DNA of 21,643 nt from JANRIC01 sp033765345. Lineage in GTDB: Bacteria; Bacteroidota; Bacteroidia; Cytophagales; Microscillaceae. The notes beneath the pieces are model-generated. The model was given only the letters and a program-made list of their open reading frames with translations, had not been told where the DNA came from and searched no databases. The DNA is taken from assembly GCA_033765345.1 (NCBI GenBank), contig JANRIC010000241.1, positions 1-21,643 on the forward strand, read 5' to 3'. Within the stretch, counting starts at the first letter, position 1. Every line of letters starts with the position of its first letter. Below are positions 14,497 to 21,643 of the stretch, piece after piece. A program made the position numbers and the translations under genes.

Positions 14497-15261
14497 ATGA
14501 AATTGAAACCTGGTTTTTTGGTTCTTTTTCTTCTAATGAGCACAAGTTGTACCATCCAAGAAGAAATTTTTTTTAATAAGGATTTTTCCGGCAAGTTGTC
14601 TTATTCTATCAACCTGAGTAGTGTCAAAATGTTTGCTGGGGCTTTATCCAACGAATTAGATTCGTCCGGAAAAAAAGGAGATGATTTTAATTTTTCCCAA
14701 GAAATGATGCAAGGAGCATTTGGTACAATGGGCGAAATAAAGGGCATCTCAAATTTTAAAAGCCAAGTAGATGAATCAGGCATCATCAATTTTAGTTTCG
14801 ATTTTGCAGATATTCAGGCTCTTAATGCAGCTTATAATCAACTTAACTCTAGCCAAAATATGGGTGAAATCCCTGGAATGGGCAATCCAAGCGGAGGATT
14901 TACTCCAGGAGTGCCTCCGGGAGAAGAAGAAGAAGAAAAAGAAGAAACTCTCGAAACTACTCCTGAAGAGTTGTTTAACTTTTTTGAAGTCAAAGGAAAG
15001 GAATTGATCTATCGCCGTAAGCCTTTTGCTTTTAATCAAGAAGAGATGAAAGATATGCCCATTTCTATGGATTCTTTTCAGGGTTTGGGGGATATATTTA
15101 CTTTTGAGACTGATTTGATCTTTGAGCGAAAAGTCAAAAAAGTGAAAACTACACAAACCGAGGCGACTACCGATGGTAAAACCGTTCGCCTCAAAATGGG
15201 TTTTAAAGATTTAACAGCCGCTCAAGGCAAGTCTTCCGAAGTGATTATTAAACTGAAATAA
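14497..15261 (+). CDS. predicted lipoprotein of unknown function
   Basis: 254 residues from the ATG at 14497. The N-terminus is a short lipoprotein signal (MKLKPGFLVLFLLMSTSC) with Cys18 as the lipidation site; the lipobox is loose but typical for Bacteroidota. An in-frame ATG at 14464 would add 11 polar residues and lies before the predicted transcription start, so it is rejected. The mature part has alternating strands, a Gly/Pro/Met-rich middle (about 118-135) and an acidic run (EEEEEKEE, about 142-149) coded by GAA repeats, then a strand-rich C-terminus ending IIKLK. No enzymatic motif is seen. The acidic spacer suggests two small domains joined by a linker. The SRPBCC-like gene follows in the same direction after 80 bases. 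Confidence 0.75.
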   Translation: MKLKPGFLVLFLLMSTSCTIQEEIFFNKDFSGKLSYSINLSSVKMFAGALSNELDSSGKKGDDFNFSQEMMQGAFGTMGEIKGISNFKSQVDESGIINFSFDFADIQALNAAYNQLNSSQNMGEIPGMGNPSGGFTPGVPPGEEEEEKEETLETTPEELFNFFEVKGKELIYRRKPFAFNQEEMKDMPISMDSFQGLGDIFTFETDLIFERKVKKVKTTQTEATTDGKTVRLKMGFKDLTAAQGKSSEVIIKLK

Positions 15262-15292
15262 TTCATTGTAAGAAGCCAACAAACAAAAAAGC

Positions 15293-15346
15293 TGCATATT
15301 TACTTATTCAAACATAAACCGTTTTTCATGAATAGGTAAATATGCA
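15293..15346. promoter_or_regulatory. 18-bp stem-loop containing the SRPBCC start codon
   Basis: Bases 15293-15310 pair with 15329-15346 around an 18-base loop, with one G-U wobble and no other break. The right arm includes the AGG (15334-15336) and the ATG (15342-15344) of the next gene, so in mRNA both ribosome-binding region and start codon would be hidden. On the minus strand the same stem is followed by GC and six T (15290-15285), so it could also end a minus-strand transcript. Confidence 0.7.
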
Positions 15347-15776
15347 TATTTTAATCTCAACTCCTGTAAAAAAATCGTATCAAGCCGTTTATCAAGGATT
15401 TAATAAAGACTTGTTTCTTCAATTAAACCCTCCTTTCCCTCGGGTAAAGCTCTTGCAATTTGATGGAAGTAAAAAAGGCGATCACGTAAAAATTGAATTG
15501 AATTTTATTTTTTTTAAGCAAATCTGGATCAGTGAGATCACAGATGACCAATCCGATTCTGAGCAGATTTACTTCATTGATCAGGGTATTCAGCTCCCGT
15601 TTTTCCTCAAATCCTGGCGACATAAGCACCTGCTGGTCAAAAAAGGAGATCAAACGCTTATTGTAGATGATATTCGGTATCAAACTCCATTTTTGCTGAC
15701 GGATTACCTGATGTTTCCACTGATGTACTTGCAGTTCCTCTATCGCAAACCCATTTATCGGCGATATTTTGCCTAG
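15342..15776 (+). CDS. SRPBCC-like (START/polyketide-cyclase fold) protein
   Basis: 144 residues, the usual size of a single SRPBCC ligand-binding domain. It shows the family pattern of an opening strand with short helix (ILISTPVKKSYQAVYQGF), central strands (GDHVKIELNF, SEQIYFIDQG), a basic hydrophobic strand (SWRHKHLLVKKGDQTLIVDD) and a closing helix (LTDYLMFPLMYLQFLYRK). No signal peptide. These domains bind small hydrophobic ligands in a deep cavity; ligand unknown. The start codon is buried in a long predicted stem-loop, which suggests post-transcriptional control. The stop codon overlaps by two bases that of a small minus-strand ORF. Confidence 0.72.
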   Translation: MHILISTPVKKSYQAVYQGFNKDLFLQLNPPFPRVKLLQFDGSKKGDHVKIELNFIFFKQIWISEITDDQSDSEQIYFIDQGIQLPFFLKSWRHKHLLVKKGDQTLIVDDIRYQTPFLLTDYLMFPLMYLQFLYRKPIYRRYFA

Positions 15777-15889
15777 CTGAAAAATACAAAAAGCAATATA
15801 ATAAACACGATCAAAAAGAGATACAAAAATAAATCTACCTGAATGTAGGTTTTGTATTTGCCATAAAACTGCCGCCAGTTTTTAAACAT
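15773..15889 (-). CDS. small membrane protein, 38 residues
   Basis: ATG at 15889 to a TAG at 15775-15773. The first 19 residues are basic and aromatic (MFKNWRQFYGKYKTYIQVD) and the last 19 are one hydrophobic helix (LFLYLFLIVFIILLFVFFS), the plan of a single-pass small membrane protein with the N-terminus inside. Its stop overlaps the SRPBCC stop on the other strand, and it faces away from recJ, filling most of a gap that otherwise has no content. Such tight tail-to-tail packing favours a real gene. Against it: short length, no -7 box found upstream on the minus strand, and AT-rich DNA can yield hydrophobic frames by chance. Confidence 0.45.
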   Translation of the reverse strand: MFKNWRQFYGKYKTYIQVDLFLYLFLIVFIILLFVFFS

Positions 15890-15936
15890 ACGCACTAACC
15901 GGATTTAGATTCCTTAATTATTATAAAGATAATGTG

Positions 15937-15944
15937 TAGATTTG
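15937..15944 (+). promoter_or_regulatory. -7 box immediately before recJ
   Basis: TAGATTTG, exact TAnnTTTG match, with only seven bases to the recJ ATG. If used, the transcript would be leaderless or nearly so. Confidence 0.4.
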
Positions 15945-15951
15945 TAAATCT

Positions 15952-17658
15952 ATGAAAAAGAGATGGATTTACAGAGAAATTCCCACCATGGAAAAAATCC
16001 GACATCTGGCCGATTCCATAGGTGTCACAGAAGCACTTGCAACGCTACTTGTGCAAAGAAATATACATTCTTTTGAAGAAGCCAAATCTTTTTTTCGACC
16101 AAGCCTGGATGAGTTACCCGATCCTTTTTTGATGAAGGATATGACCAAAGCCGTCGCAAGGCTACAACAGTGTGTCGAGGAGCAAGAAAAGCTACTCATC
16201 TATGGCGATTATGATGTAGACGGCACCACAGCGGTAGCTCTGGTATATGATTTTTTAAAAGATTTTCATTCAGAATTAGATTTTTACCTGCCTGACCGTC
16301 ACCGAGAAGGGTACGGCGTTTCCAACGCTGCAATTGAATGGGCGCACGAACAGGGTTTTCAATTGATTATTAGCCTGGATTGTGGAATCAAAGCCGTGGA
16401 ACCCGTACGTCTTGCCCGAAGTCTAGGCATAGATTTTATTATATGTGATCATCACTTAGCCGGTGAGGAACTGCCCCCAGCCACAGCCATTCTCAATCCC
16501 AAGCAAGAAGACTGTTTTTACCCTTTTCAGGAACTGACAGGTTGCGGCATCGGCTTTAAGCTCATAGAAGCTTTTTGTATAGCAAGCTCTCTGGATTCAA
16601 ACCTTGCTTTGGCGCATCTAGACCTGGTAGCGGTCAGTATTGCCCTAGATATGGTGCCAATGGTGGGCGAAAATAGAACCCTAGCCTACTACGGCTTGCA
16701 AAAACTCGCCCAACAACCACGACCAGGCCTCAAGGCTCTGATGGAAATCGCCGGATTGGCCAGAAAAACCGACCTGAGTATCAGTGATTTGGTGTTTAAA
16801 CTCGGACCAAGAATCAATGCCGTAGGCCGACTAAAACACGCCCGGCAGGCAGTGGAATTGCTCATTGCCCAGGATGAGCGACAAACCGAAGAAGCAGCCC
16901 GCGAACTCAACCAGCTCAATAATACCCGCAAACATTTAGACCATACCTGCACCGAAGAAGCCCTGGAAATGATCAAAACCAAGTATCAGTCCGGCTGCAC
17001 AACCGTCTTATTCAAACCCGATTGGCACCAGGGAGTAATCGGTATTGTAGCTTCACGATGTATTGAGCAGTATCACCGACCAACCATTATCCTGACTCAA
17101 AGCGAAGAAGAAGATATTTTGGTGGGCTCAGGTAGATCGATACCAGGCTTTGATTTGTATGAAGCCCTACATCTGTGTGCTGATCTATTGATTCGTTATG
17201 GAGGGCATCGACAGGCGGCAGGCCTAAGCCTTAAGAAAGAAAATCTGGATGTTTTTCGGAATACTTTTGAAAAAATCGTTGCACAAAACATTCAACAAGA
17301 GCATCTGGTAGCTCCTTTGGACATCGATCTCTGCATTCATCTTGAGGAAATTACCCCCAAGTTTTACAGAATTATACGCCAAATGGCTCCTTTCGGGCCT
17401 CAAAATATGCGCCCGGTTTTTGTGTCCAAAGAATTAATTTGTACACAGGTGAAGCTACTCAAAGAGCAGCATCTCCGGTTTTATGTAAGTCAAAAGGATA
17501 GCTCGGTAAGTTTTCCCGTAATCGGATTTCAAATGGCAGCCTATTATCCTGCATTAATTCAAGCAAAATCATTAAATTTGTGCTATATCATCGAGGAAAA
17601 CGAATATCAAGGCAATTCTACGCTTCAATTGCAAGCCAGAGCCATACAAATTATTTGA
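15952..17658 (+). CDS. recJ: single-stranded-DNA-specific exonuclease RecJ
   Basis: 568 residues, normal for RecJ. It degrades single-stranded DNA 5' to 3' in recombinational and mismatch repair. The DHH domain motifs are intact: YGDYDVDGTTA (84-94), SLDCG (141-145), CDHH (165-168), ALDMVP (231-236). The DHHA1 part has HQGVIGIVASR, GSGRSIPGFDL and YGGHRQAAGLSL, and the C-terminal OB-type region follows (about 450-568; MAPFGPQNMRPVF). The ATG at 15952 gives the expected N-terminus (KRWIYREIPTMEKIRHLADS). A promoter box lies almost on the start codon. The gene is followed, after 83 bases, by lptB on the same strand; no terminator is seen between them. Confidence 0.96.
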   Translation: MKKRWIYREIPTMEKIRHLADSIGVTEALATLLVQRNIHSFEEAKSFFRPSLDELPDPFLMKDMTKAVARLQQCVEEQEKLLIYGDYDVDGTTAVALVYDFLKDFHSELDFYLPDRHREGYGVSNAAIEWAHEQGFQLIISLDCGIKAVEPVRLARSLGIDFIICDHHLAGEELPPATAILNPKQEDCFYPFQELTGCGIGFKLIEAFCIASSLDSNLALAHLDLVAVSIALDMVPMVGENRTLAYYGLQKLAQQPRPGLKALMEIAGLARKTDLSISDLVFKLGPRINAVGRLKHARQAVELLIAQDERQTEEAARELNQLNNTRKHLDHTCTEEALEMIKTKYQSGCTTVLFKPDWHQGVIGIVASRCIEQYHRPTIILTQSEEEDILVGSGRSIPGFDLYEALHLCADLLIRYGGHRQAAGLSLKKENLDVFRNTFEKIVAQNIQQEHLVAPLDIDLCIHLEEITPKFYRIIRQMAPFGPQNMRPVFVSKELICTQVKLLKEQHLRFYVSQKDSSVSFPVIGFQMAAYYPALIQAKSLNLCYIIEENEYQGNSTLQLQARAIQII

Positions 17659-17708
17659 TTTTAACAAATTTTAGAAGATTCTCTGAAATTTAAAAAAAAG
17701 GAATGCTT

Positions 17709-17720
17709 AACTTTAAAGTT
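17709..17720. promoter_or_regulatory. 12-bp palindrome before lptB
   Basis: AACTTTAAAGTT is self-complementary and lies 21 bases before the lptB ATG. It may be a regulator site or chance in AT-rich DNA. Confidence 0.2.
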
Positions 17721-17741
17721 CTAATCTAATTGGAAATACAC

Positions 17742-18512
17742 ATGGAGAACAGCCTGGTCTTAAAAGCAGAAAACCTTTTAAAGAAATATAAAAATAGGAT
17801 TGTAGTCAATCATGTAAGTGTACACGTGCAGCAAGGAGAGATCGTCGGTCTGTTAGGGCCGAATGGTGCCGGAAAAACAACTACATTTTATATGTGTGTA
17901 GGGCTGATCAAACCCAATAAAGGGAAAGTGTTTTTGGGGGATGAAGAAATTACCCAATTACCTATGTACAAAAGAGCCAGGAAGGGTCTGGGGTATCTCG
18001 CTCAAGAACCTTCTGTATTTCGGAAATTAAGCGTAGAGGACAATATCCGGGCTGTACTACAAATGACTGATTTGCCCACAAAACTGCAAAAAGAAAAAAC
18101 CGATGAACTCATCGAGGAATTCAAACTTACTCACGTACGCAAAAGCCCCGGAAGAGTACTCTCCGGAGGAGAAAGACGAAGAACTGAAATTGCCCGTACA
18201 TTGGCTGTAAGTCCAAAATTTATTCTTTTGGATGAGCCATTCGCAGGCGTTGACCCACTAGCCGTAGAAGATATTCAAAAAATCGTGTACCATCTCAAAC
18301 ATAAAAATTTAGGTATTTTGATTACTGATCACAATGCCGATGCCATTCTTTCTATTACTGACCGAGCTTATGTCATGAAAGAAGGTACAAAGTTTGCCGA
18401 TGGTACTCCAGAAGAATTGGTCAAGAACCCCGAAGTGATCGCAGGGTATTTGGGATTAAACTATACCCTGAACCGTAAATTTAGAAAAGAAGATGTACTC
18501 CTGAATAACTAA
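17742..18512 (+). CDS. lptB: LPS export ABC transporter ATP-binding protein LptB
   Basis: 256-residue cytoplasmic ATPase that powers LptFG in moving lipopolysaccharide from the inner membrane towards the outer membrane. Walker A GPNGAGKTT (39-47), Q-loop Gln88 in YLAQEP, signature LSGGERRR (140-147), Walker B FILLDE (160-165) with catalytic Glu165, D-loop and H-loop His197 (ITDHN) are all intact. YLAQEPSVFRKLSVEDN is the diagnostic LptB segment. The ATG at 17742 was chosen over a TTG at 17730 because it fits family starts. First gene of a close cluster: 16 bases to the GH3 gene, then 3 bases to moxR. It marks the organism as having an LPS-bearing outer membrane. Confidence 0.96.
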   Translation: MENSLVLKAENLLKKYKNRIVVNHVSVHVQQGEIVGLLGPNGAGKTTTFYMCVGLIKPNKGKVFLGDEEITQLPMYKRARKGLGYLAQEPSVFRKLSVEDNIRAVLQMTDLPTKLQKEKTDELIEEFKLTHVRKSPGRVLSGGERRRTEIARTLAVSPKFILLDEPFAGVDPLAVEDIQKIVYHLKHKNLGILITDHNADAILSITDRAYVMKEGTKFADGTPEELVKNPEVIAGYLGLNYTLNRKFRKEDVLLNN

Positions 18513-18528
18513 GCGGATTAGCTGCCCT

Positions 18529-20049
18529 ATGAGAATAGTAGACAACATAATCAGAAGCCTGTTAACAAAAAGATTGCCTCAAATTGAGCTTTTCAAGAAA
18601 AAACCTCTCGAAGTACAGGAAAGGATTTTGATGAAACTTGTACAGAAAAGCCAAAATACCGAATGGGGCAAAAAATATGATTATAAACATATCAAAAACC
18701 CAGAAACATTCCAACAAAGGGTTCCTGTGTCAAGCTATGAAGATATTTTCCCCTATATCGAGCGAATGCTCCGAGGTGAGCAAAATATACTTTGGGGCAG
18801 TAAGATCAACTGGTTTTCCAAATCCTCCGGCACTACCAATGCTCGCAGCAAATTTATCCCTGTATCCTGGGAGTCTCTCCGCGAATGTCATTTCAGAGGG
18901 GGAAAAGATGTACTAGCCCTTTATATCGCCAATAATCCTCAAACACGCTTTTTCTGGGGGCGAGGGCTTTCTATCGGAGGGTCTTTCCAAACGAATCCTG
19001 AGTGGACACAGTCCTTCCTTGGAGATATTTCGGCTGTGGTAGTACAAAACTTACCCAAATGGGCGCAGGCCTTGCGTACGCCACCCCTCGAGATTGCGAT
19101 GCTCGACAAGTGGGAAGAAAAAATCGAGGCAATGGTCAAACTCACCCCCAAACAAAACGTAACCAGCATCCTGGGCGTGCCTACTTGGACCATCGTATTG
19201 CTACAAAAACTATTGGAAAGAGAAAATAAAAGCCATATCGAAGAAATCTGGCCTAATCTGGAAGTATTTATCCACGGAGCAGTTTCTTTTAAGCCTTATC
19301 GTGAGTTGTTCAAAAGCTTGGCTCCCAGTATTCATTATCTGGAAACCTACAACGCTTCCGAAGGCTTTTTTGGGCTACAAGACGACATCAGCCGCGACGA
19401 TATGCTTCTGATGCTTGATTATGGCATCTATTATGAATTTATCCCTATCCACGAACTCGAAAACGAATCTCCCAGGGTGTGCAGCCTCGATGAAGTAGAG
19501 CTGGGTAAAAACTATGCCATGCTCATCACGACCAGTGGAGGCTTATGGCGTTATAAAATCGGCGATACCGTCAAATTTACTACCAAAGACCCTTATCGTG
19601 TTCAAATCACTGGGCGTACCAAACATTTTATCAACGCTTTCGGTGAAGAAGTCATTATTGAGAATGCCGAAACAGCCATTACCTTTGCTTGCACACAGAC
19701 CCAGGCTGTGATCAGTAACTATACCGCAGGACCGATTTACATGGGAGATAATCAACGGGGAGGACACGAATGGATCATTGAGTTTAAAAAAACTCCCGAT
19801 AATTTGCAGAAATTTACCGAATTGCTAGATTACAAGCTTAAAGAAGTCAATTCGGATTATGAAGCCAAACGCTATCAGAATATAGCTTTGGAAAAACCCT
19901 TTATACACGCCGTACCCGAAGGTACTTTTTATAATTGGATGAAAAAACGCGGCAAACTTGGCGGACAGCACAAAGTACCACGCCTGGCCAACTCCAGAGA
20001 ATATCTCAATGATATTCTTGATCTGATGAAATCTGAAATTCAAAACTAA
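18529..20049 (+). CDS. GH3 family acyl-adenylate-forming enzyme
   Basis: 506 residues of the GH3 (auxin-responsive promoter) family within the ANL adenylating superfamily. Plant members conjugate jasmonate or auxin to amino acids; the substrate of bacterial members is not established. Visible motifs: P-loop-like SSGTTNARSKFIP (99-111), adenine-binding YNASEG (274-279), LWRYKIGDTVKF (about 338-349) and GRTKHFINAFGEEV (about 362-375) around the hinge. The C-terminal cap (about 380-506) has KRGKLGGQHKVPRL, as in related bacterial proteins. The gene lies between lptB and moxR in one transcription unit, which hints at a lipid or envelope-linked acyl substrate; that is inference from position only. 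Confidence 0.93.
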   Translation: MRIVDNIIRSLLTKRLPQIELFKKKPLEVQERILMKLVQKSQNTEWGKKYDYKHIKNPETFQQRVPVSSYEDIFPYIERMLRGEQNILWGSKINWFSKSSGTTNARSKFIPVSWESLRECHFRGGKDVLALYIANNPQTRFFWGRGLSIGGSFQTNPEWTQSFLGDISAVVVQNLPKWAQALRTPPLEIAMLDKWEEKIEAMVKLTPKQNVTSILGVPTWTIVLLQKLLERENKSHIEEIWPNLEVFIHGAVSFKPYRELFKSLAPSIHYLETYNASEGFFGLQDDISRDDMLLMLDYGIYYEFIPIHELENESPRVCSLDEVELGKNYAMLITTSGGLWRYKIGDTVKFTTKDPYRVQITGRTKHFINAFGEEVIIENAETAITFACTQTQAVISNYTAGPIYMGDNQRGGHEWIIEFKKTPDNLQKFTELLDYKLKEVNSDYEAKRYQNIALEKPFIHAVPEGTFYNWMKKRGKLGGQHKVPRLANSREYLNDILDLMKSEIQN

Positions 20050-20052
20050 ACC

Positions 20053-21039
20053 ATGGAACATCTCTCCGAACTGAAAGTAGATTATTATAAGAAAATTAAA
20101 AAAATATTCAGGGAAATGGGCAAAGCCGTTATCGGGCAGGATTACCTCATTACCCGACTCCTGATCGGTCTATTTACCAATGGGCATATTCTCCTTGAAG
20201 GTGTACCCGGGCTTGCTAAAACGCTTACCGTTAATACCTTGGCCAAATCGCTCAACCTCAAATTCCAACGTATTCAGTTTACACCCGATTTGCTTCCTGC
20301 CGATTTGATCGGTACCATGATTTATAACCAAAAAGAAGGAGAGTTTCAAGTCAAAAAAGGACCTATCTTCGCCAATGTCATCCTGGCCGATGAAGTAAAT
20401 CGCTCTCCGGCTAAGGTACAATCTGCCCTCCTGGAAGCTATGCAGGAAAAACAAATCACCATCGGCGAACAAACTTTTACCCTGGATAGACCCTTCCTCG
20501 TATTAGCCACCCAAAATCCAGTAGAGCACGAAGGTACTTATCCGCTTCCCGAAGCCCAAATAGACCGTTTTATGATGAAGGTATTCGTCAGCTATCTCAG
20601 CAAAGAGCTAGAGCTTGAGGTCATGCGCCGGATGTCTAATATGAACTTCCGACCCGAAATTCAAGAGGTCATCAGTTATGAGGATGTGTTTGCCATTCGT
20701 GACGAAATCAATAAAGTAAGTATCTCCGAATCTTTGGAACGCTATATCATCGAGCTGGTACACGCTACCCGCTATCCGTTAGAATATGGCCTAAAAAATG
20801 AAGCCCGCTTTATTCAGTACGGCGTTTCTACCCGTGCCTGTATTGATCTGAATCTGGCTGCCAAAGCCCTCGCTTTTATAGATGAGCGCAGTTACGTACT
20901 CCCCGAAGACATCAAAGAAGTAACCAACGATGTGATGAACCACCGCATCAGCCTCAACTATGAAGCCGAAGCCGAAGGTATTACGAGCCAGGAAATCATC
21001 GCTAGTATTCTTAAGCAAATTCCTATTAATAGTGATTAG
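20053..21039 (+). CDS. MoxR-family AAA+ ATPase
   Basis: 328 residues, typical for MoxR. Walker A GVPGLAKT (50-57), Walker B VILADE (109-114), sensor 1 in LATQNP (151-156), GTYPLPEAQIDRFMMKV (161-177) and the C-terminal lid (about 240-328) with STRACIDLNLAAKA. MoxR proteins are chaperone-like ATPases that mature metal-containing or multi-protein complexes, usually with VWA-domain and DUF58 partners encoded just downstream. Here the downstream side is two tandem-repeat arrays and then the window end, so partners are not seen. Start ATG at 20053 is three bases after the GH3 stop, implying co-transcription. Confidence 0.95.
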   Translation: MEHLSELKVDYYKKIKKIFREMGKAVIGQDYLITRLLIGLFTNGHILLEGVPGLAKTLTVNTLAKSLNLKFQRIQFTPDLLPADLIGTMIYNQKEGEFQVKKGPIFANVILADEVNRSPAKVQSALLEAMQEKQITIGEQTFTLDRPFLVLATQNPVEHEGTYPLPEAQIDRFMMKVFVSYLSKELELEVMRRMSNMNFRPEIQEVISYEDVFAIRDEINKVSISESLERYIIELVHATRYPLEYGLKNEARFIQYGVSTRACIDLNLAAKALAFIDERSYVLPEDIKEVTNDVMNHRISLNYEAEAEGITSQEIIASILKQIPINSD

Positions 21040-21046
21040 TGGTGCG

Positions 21047-21130
21047 AGGTGTCGGGTGTTGGGTGTCGGGTGTTGGGTGTTGGGTGTCGGGTGTTGGGTG
21101 TCGGGTGTTGGGTGTTGGGTGTTGGGTGTT
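21047..21130 (+). repeat. 7-bp tandem array (GGGTGTY), 12 units
   Basis: Twelve consecutive heptamers, GGGTGTT or GGGTGTC (the first has A for its first G), begin seven bases after the moxR stop. The sequence G3N4G3N4G3N4G3 repeats through the whole array, so the plus strand can in principle form G-quadruplexes. Similar heptamer arrays (STRR repeats) are known from cyanobacteria. The array is open in several frames but codes only a low-complexity peptide and is not a gene. Confidence 0.95.
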
Positions 21131-21140
21131 GGGAGATTTT

Positions 21141-21643
21141 GAGAAGTTCGGAAAGCCCAAACCGTAGAGCGAGAGGGTTCTGAGAAGTTCAGAAGTCCCA
21201 AACTGTAGAGCGAGAAGGTTCTGAGAAGTTCAGAAGTCCCAAACTGTAGAGCGAGAGGGTTCTGAGAAGTTCAGAAGTCCCAAACTGTAGAGCGAGAGGG
21301 TTCTGAGAAGTTCAGAAGTCCCAAACTGTAGAGCGAGAGGGTTCTGAGAAGTTCAGAAGTCCCAAACCGTAGAGCGAGAAGGTTCTGAGAAGTTCGGAAA
21401 GCCCAAACCGTAGAGCGAGAGGGTTCTGAGAAGTTCAGAAGTCCCAAACTGTAGAGCGAGAAGGTTCTGAGAAGTTCGGAAAGCCCAAACCGTAGAGCGA
21501 GAAGGTTCTGAGAAGTTCAGAAGTCCCAAACTGTAGAGCGAGAGGGTTCTGAGAAGTTCAGAAGTCCCAAACCGTAGAGCGAGAAGGTTCTGAGAAGTTC
21601 GGAAAGCCCAAACCGTAGAGCGAGAAGGTTCTGAGAAGTTCAG
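21141..21643 (+). repeat. 41-bp tandem repeat array, 12 units plus partial, continuing off the window
   Basis: Unit starts fall exactly every 41 bases from 21141 to 21633. Two main unit forms alternate irregularly: one with TTCGGAAAGCCC followed by AACCG (units 1, 7, 9, 12), and one with TTCAGAAGTCCC followed by AACTG (units 2-5, 8, 10) or AACCG (units 6, 11). A further G/A variable base sits in GAGAGGG/GAGAAGG. At the unit junctions TTCTGA pairs with TCAGAA across a five-base loop; in the other form TCGGAA still pairs through a G-U wobble. Since 41 is not divisible by three, a protein repeat is excluded. No spacers, so not CRISPR. Confidence 0.97.

Noticed and set aside
17730..17741. TTG start for lptB
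   Set aside because: The ATG at 17742 fits the family N-terminus; the TTG only adds four residues.
20960..21142. 60-codon plus-strand frame rich in Gly, Val, Cys and Trp across the heptamer array
   Set aside because: Out of frame with moxR and composed mostly of the heptamer; a by-product of the repeat.
20791..21201. 136-codon minus-strand frame with a Thr-Pro-Asn-Gln-His repeat
   Set aside because: It is antisense to moxR and the repeat part is only the translation of the 7-bp array.
21141..21643. CRISPR array
   Set aside because: Units are contiguous with no unique spacers, and no cas gene is present.

Overview
This window looks like chromosomal DNA of a Bacteroidota member, probably Cytophagales-like. 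That assignment is inferred from gene content (a GH3-family enzyme beside lptB, a sigma factor/HEAT-repeat anti-sigma/DUF4097 module, a secreted TPR-CHAT protein), from A/T-rich leaders without strong Shine-Dalgarno sites, and from several TAnnTTTG promoter boxes of the Bacteroidota type. No rRNA, tRNA, CRISPR array, transposase or phage gene was seen.

Layout. Positions 1-355 are AT-rich and hold no supported gene. An orphan AT-rich gene (356-772) follows, then a terminator-like hairpin. A two-domain aldolase/short-chain dehydrogenase gene (1031-3175), probably for deoxysugar catabolism, converges on a minus-strand block. In transcription order that block reads: single-domain response regulator and polytopic membrane protein (9099-7214); ECF sigma factor, membrane anti-sigma-like protein with HEAT repeats and secreted DUF4097-like protein (7124-4442); then pyrD (4358-3324). 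From 9358 onward nearly everything is on the plus strand: a large exported TPR-CHAT protein with a strong terminator, an unrecognised exported or anchored protein (12450-13592), a 904-base stretch without a protein gene, a lipoprotein, an SRPBCC-like protein, recJ, and a tight lptB-GH3-moxR cluster.

The most unusual part is 13593-14496. It holds two related minus-strand elements (about 13960-13848 and 14270-14149). Each has a 5' hairpin, a nearly identical 25-nt segment, and a hairpin followed by a T run. The terminal hairpin differs in sequence between copies but keeps its pairing, including an internal mismatch at the same place. Copy 1 has a TAnnTTTG box just before its predicted 5' end. 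I read these as tandem small-RNA genes of a family I do not recognise.

Other points: a 38-codon minus-strand ORF for a small membrane protein whose stop overlaps the stop of the SRPBCC gene; an 18-bp stem containing the SRPBCC start codon; a 21-bp in-frame duplication in the aldolase gene; and two tandem arrays after moxR, a 7-bp GGGTGTY array with G-quadruplex potential and a 41-bp array running off the window. Several natural starts differ from the longest open frame (1031, 14497, 17742 and probably 356), and pyrD, the sigma factor and the membrane protein appear to use TTG, GTG and TTG starts.
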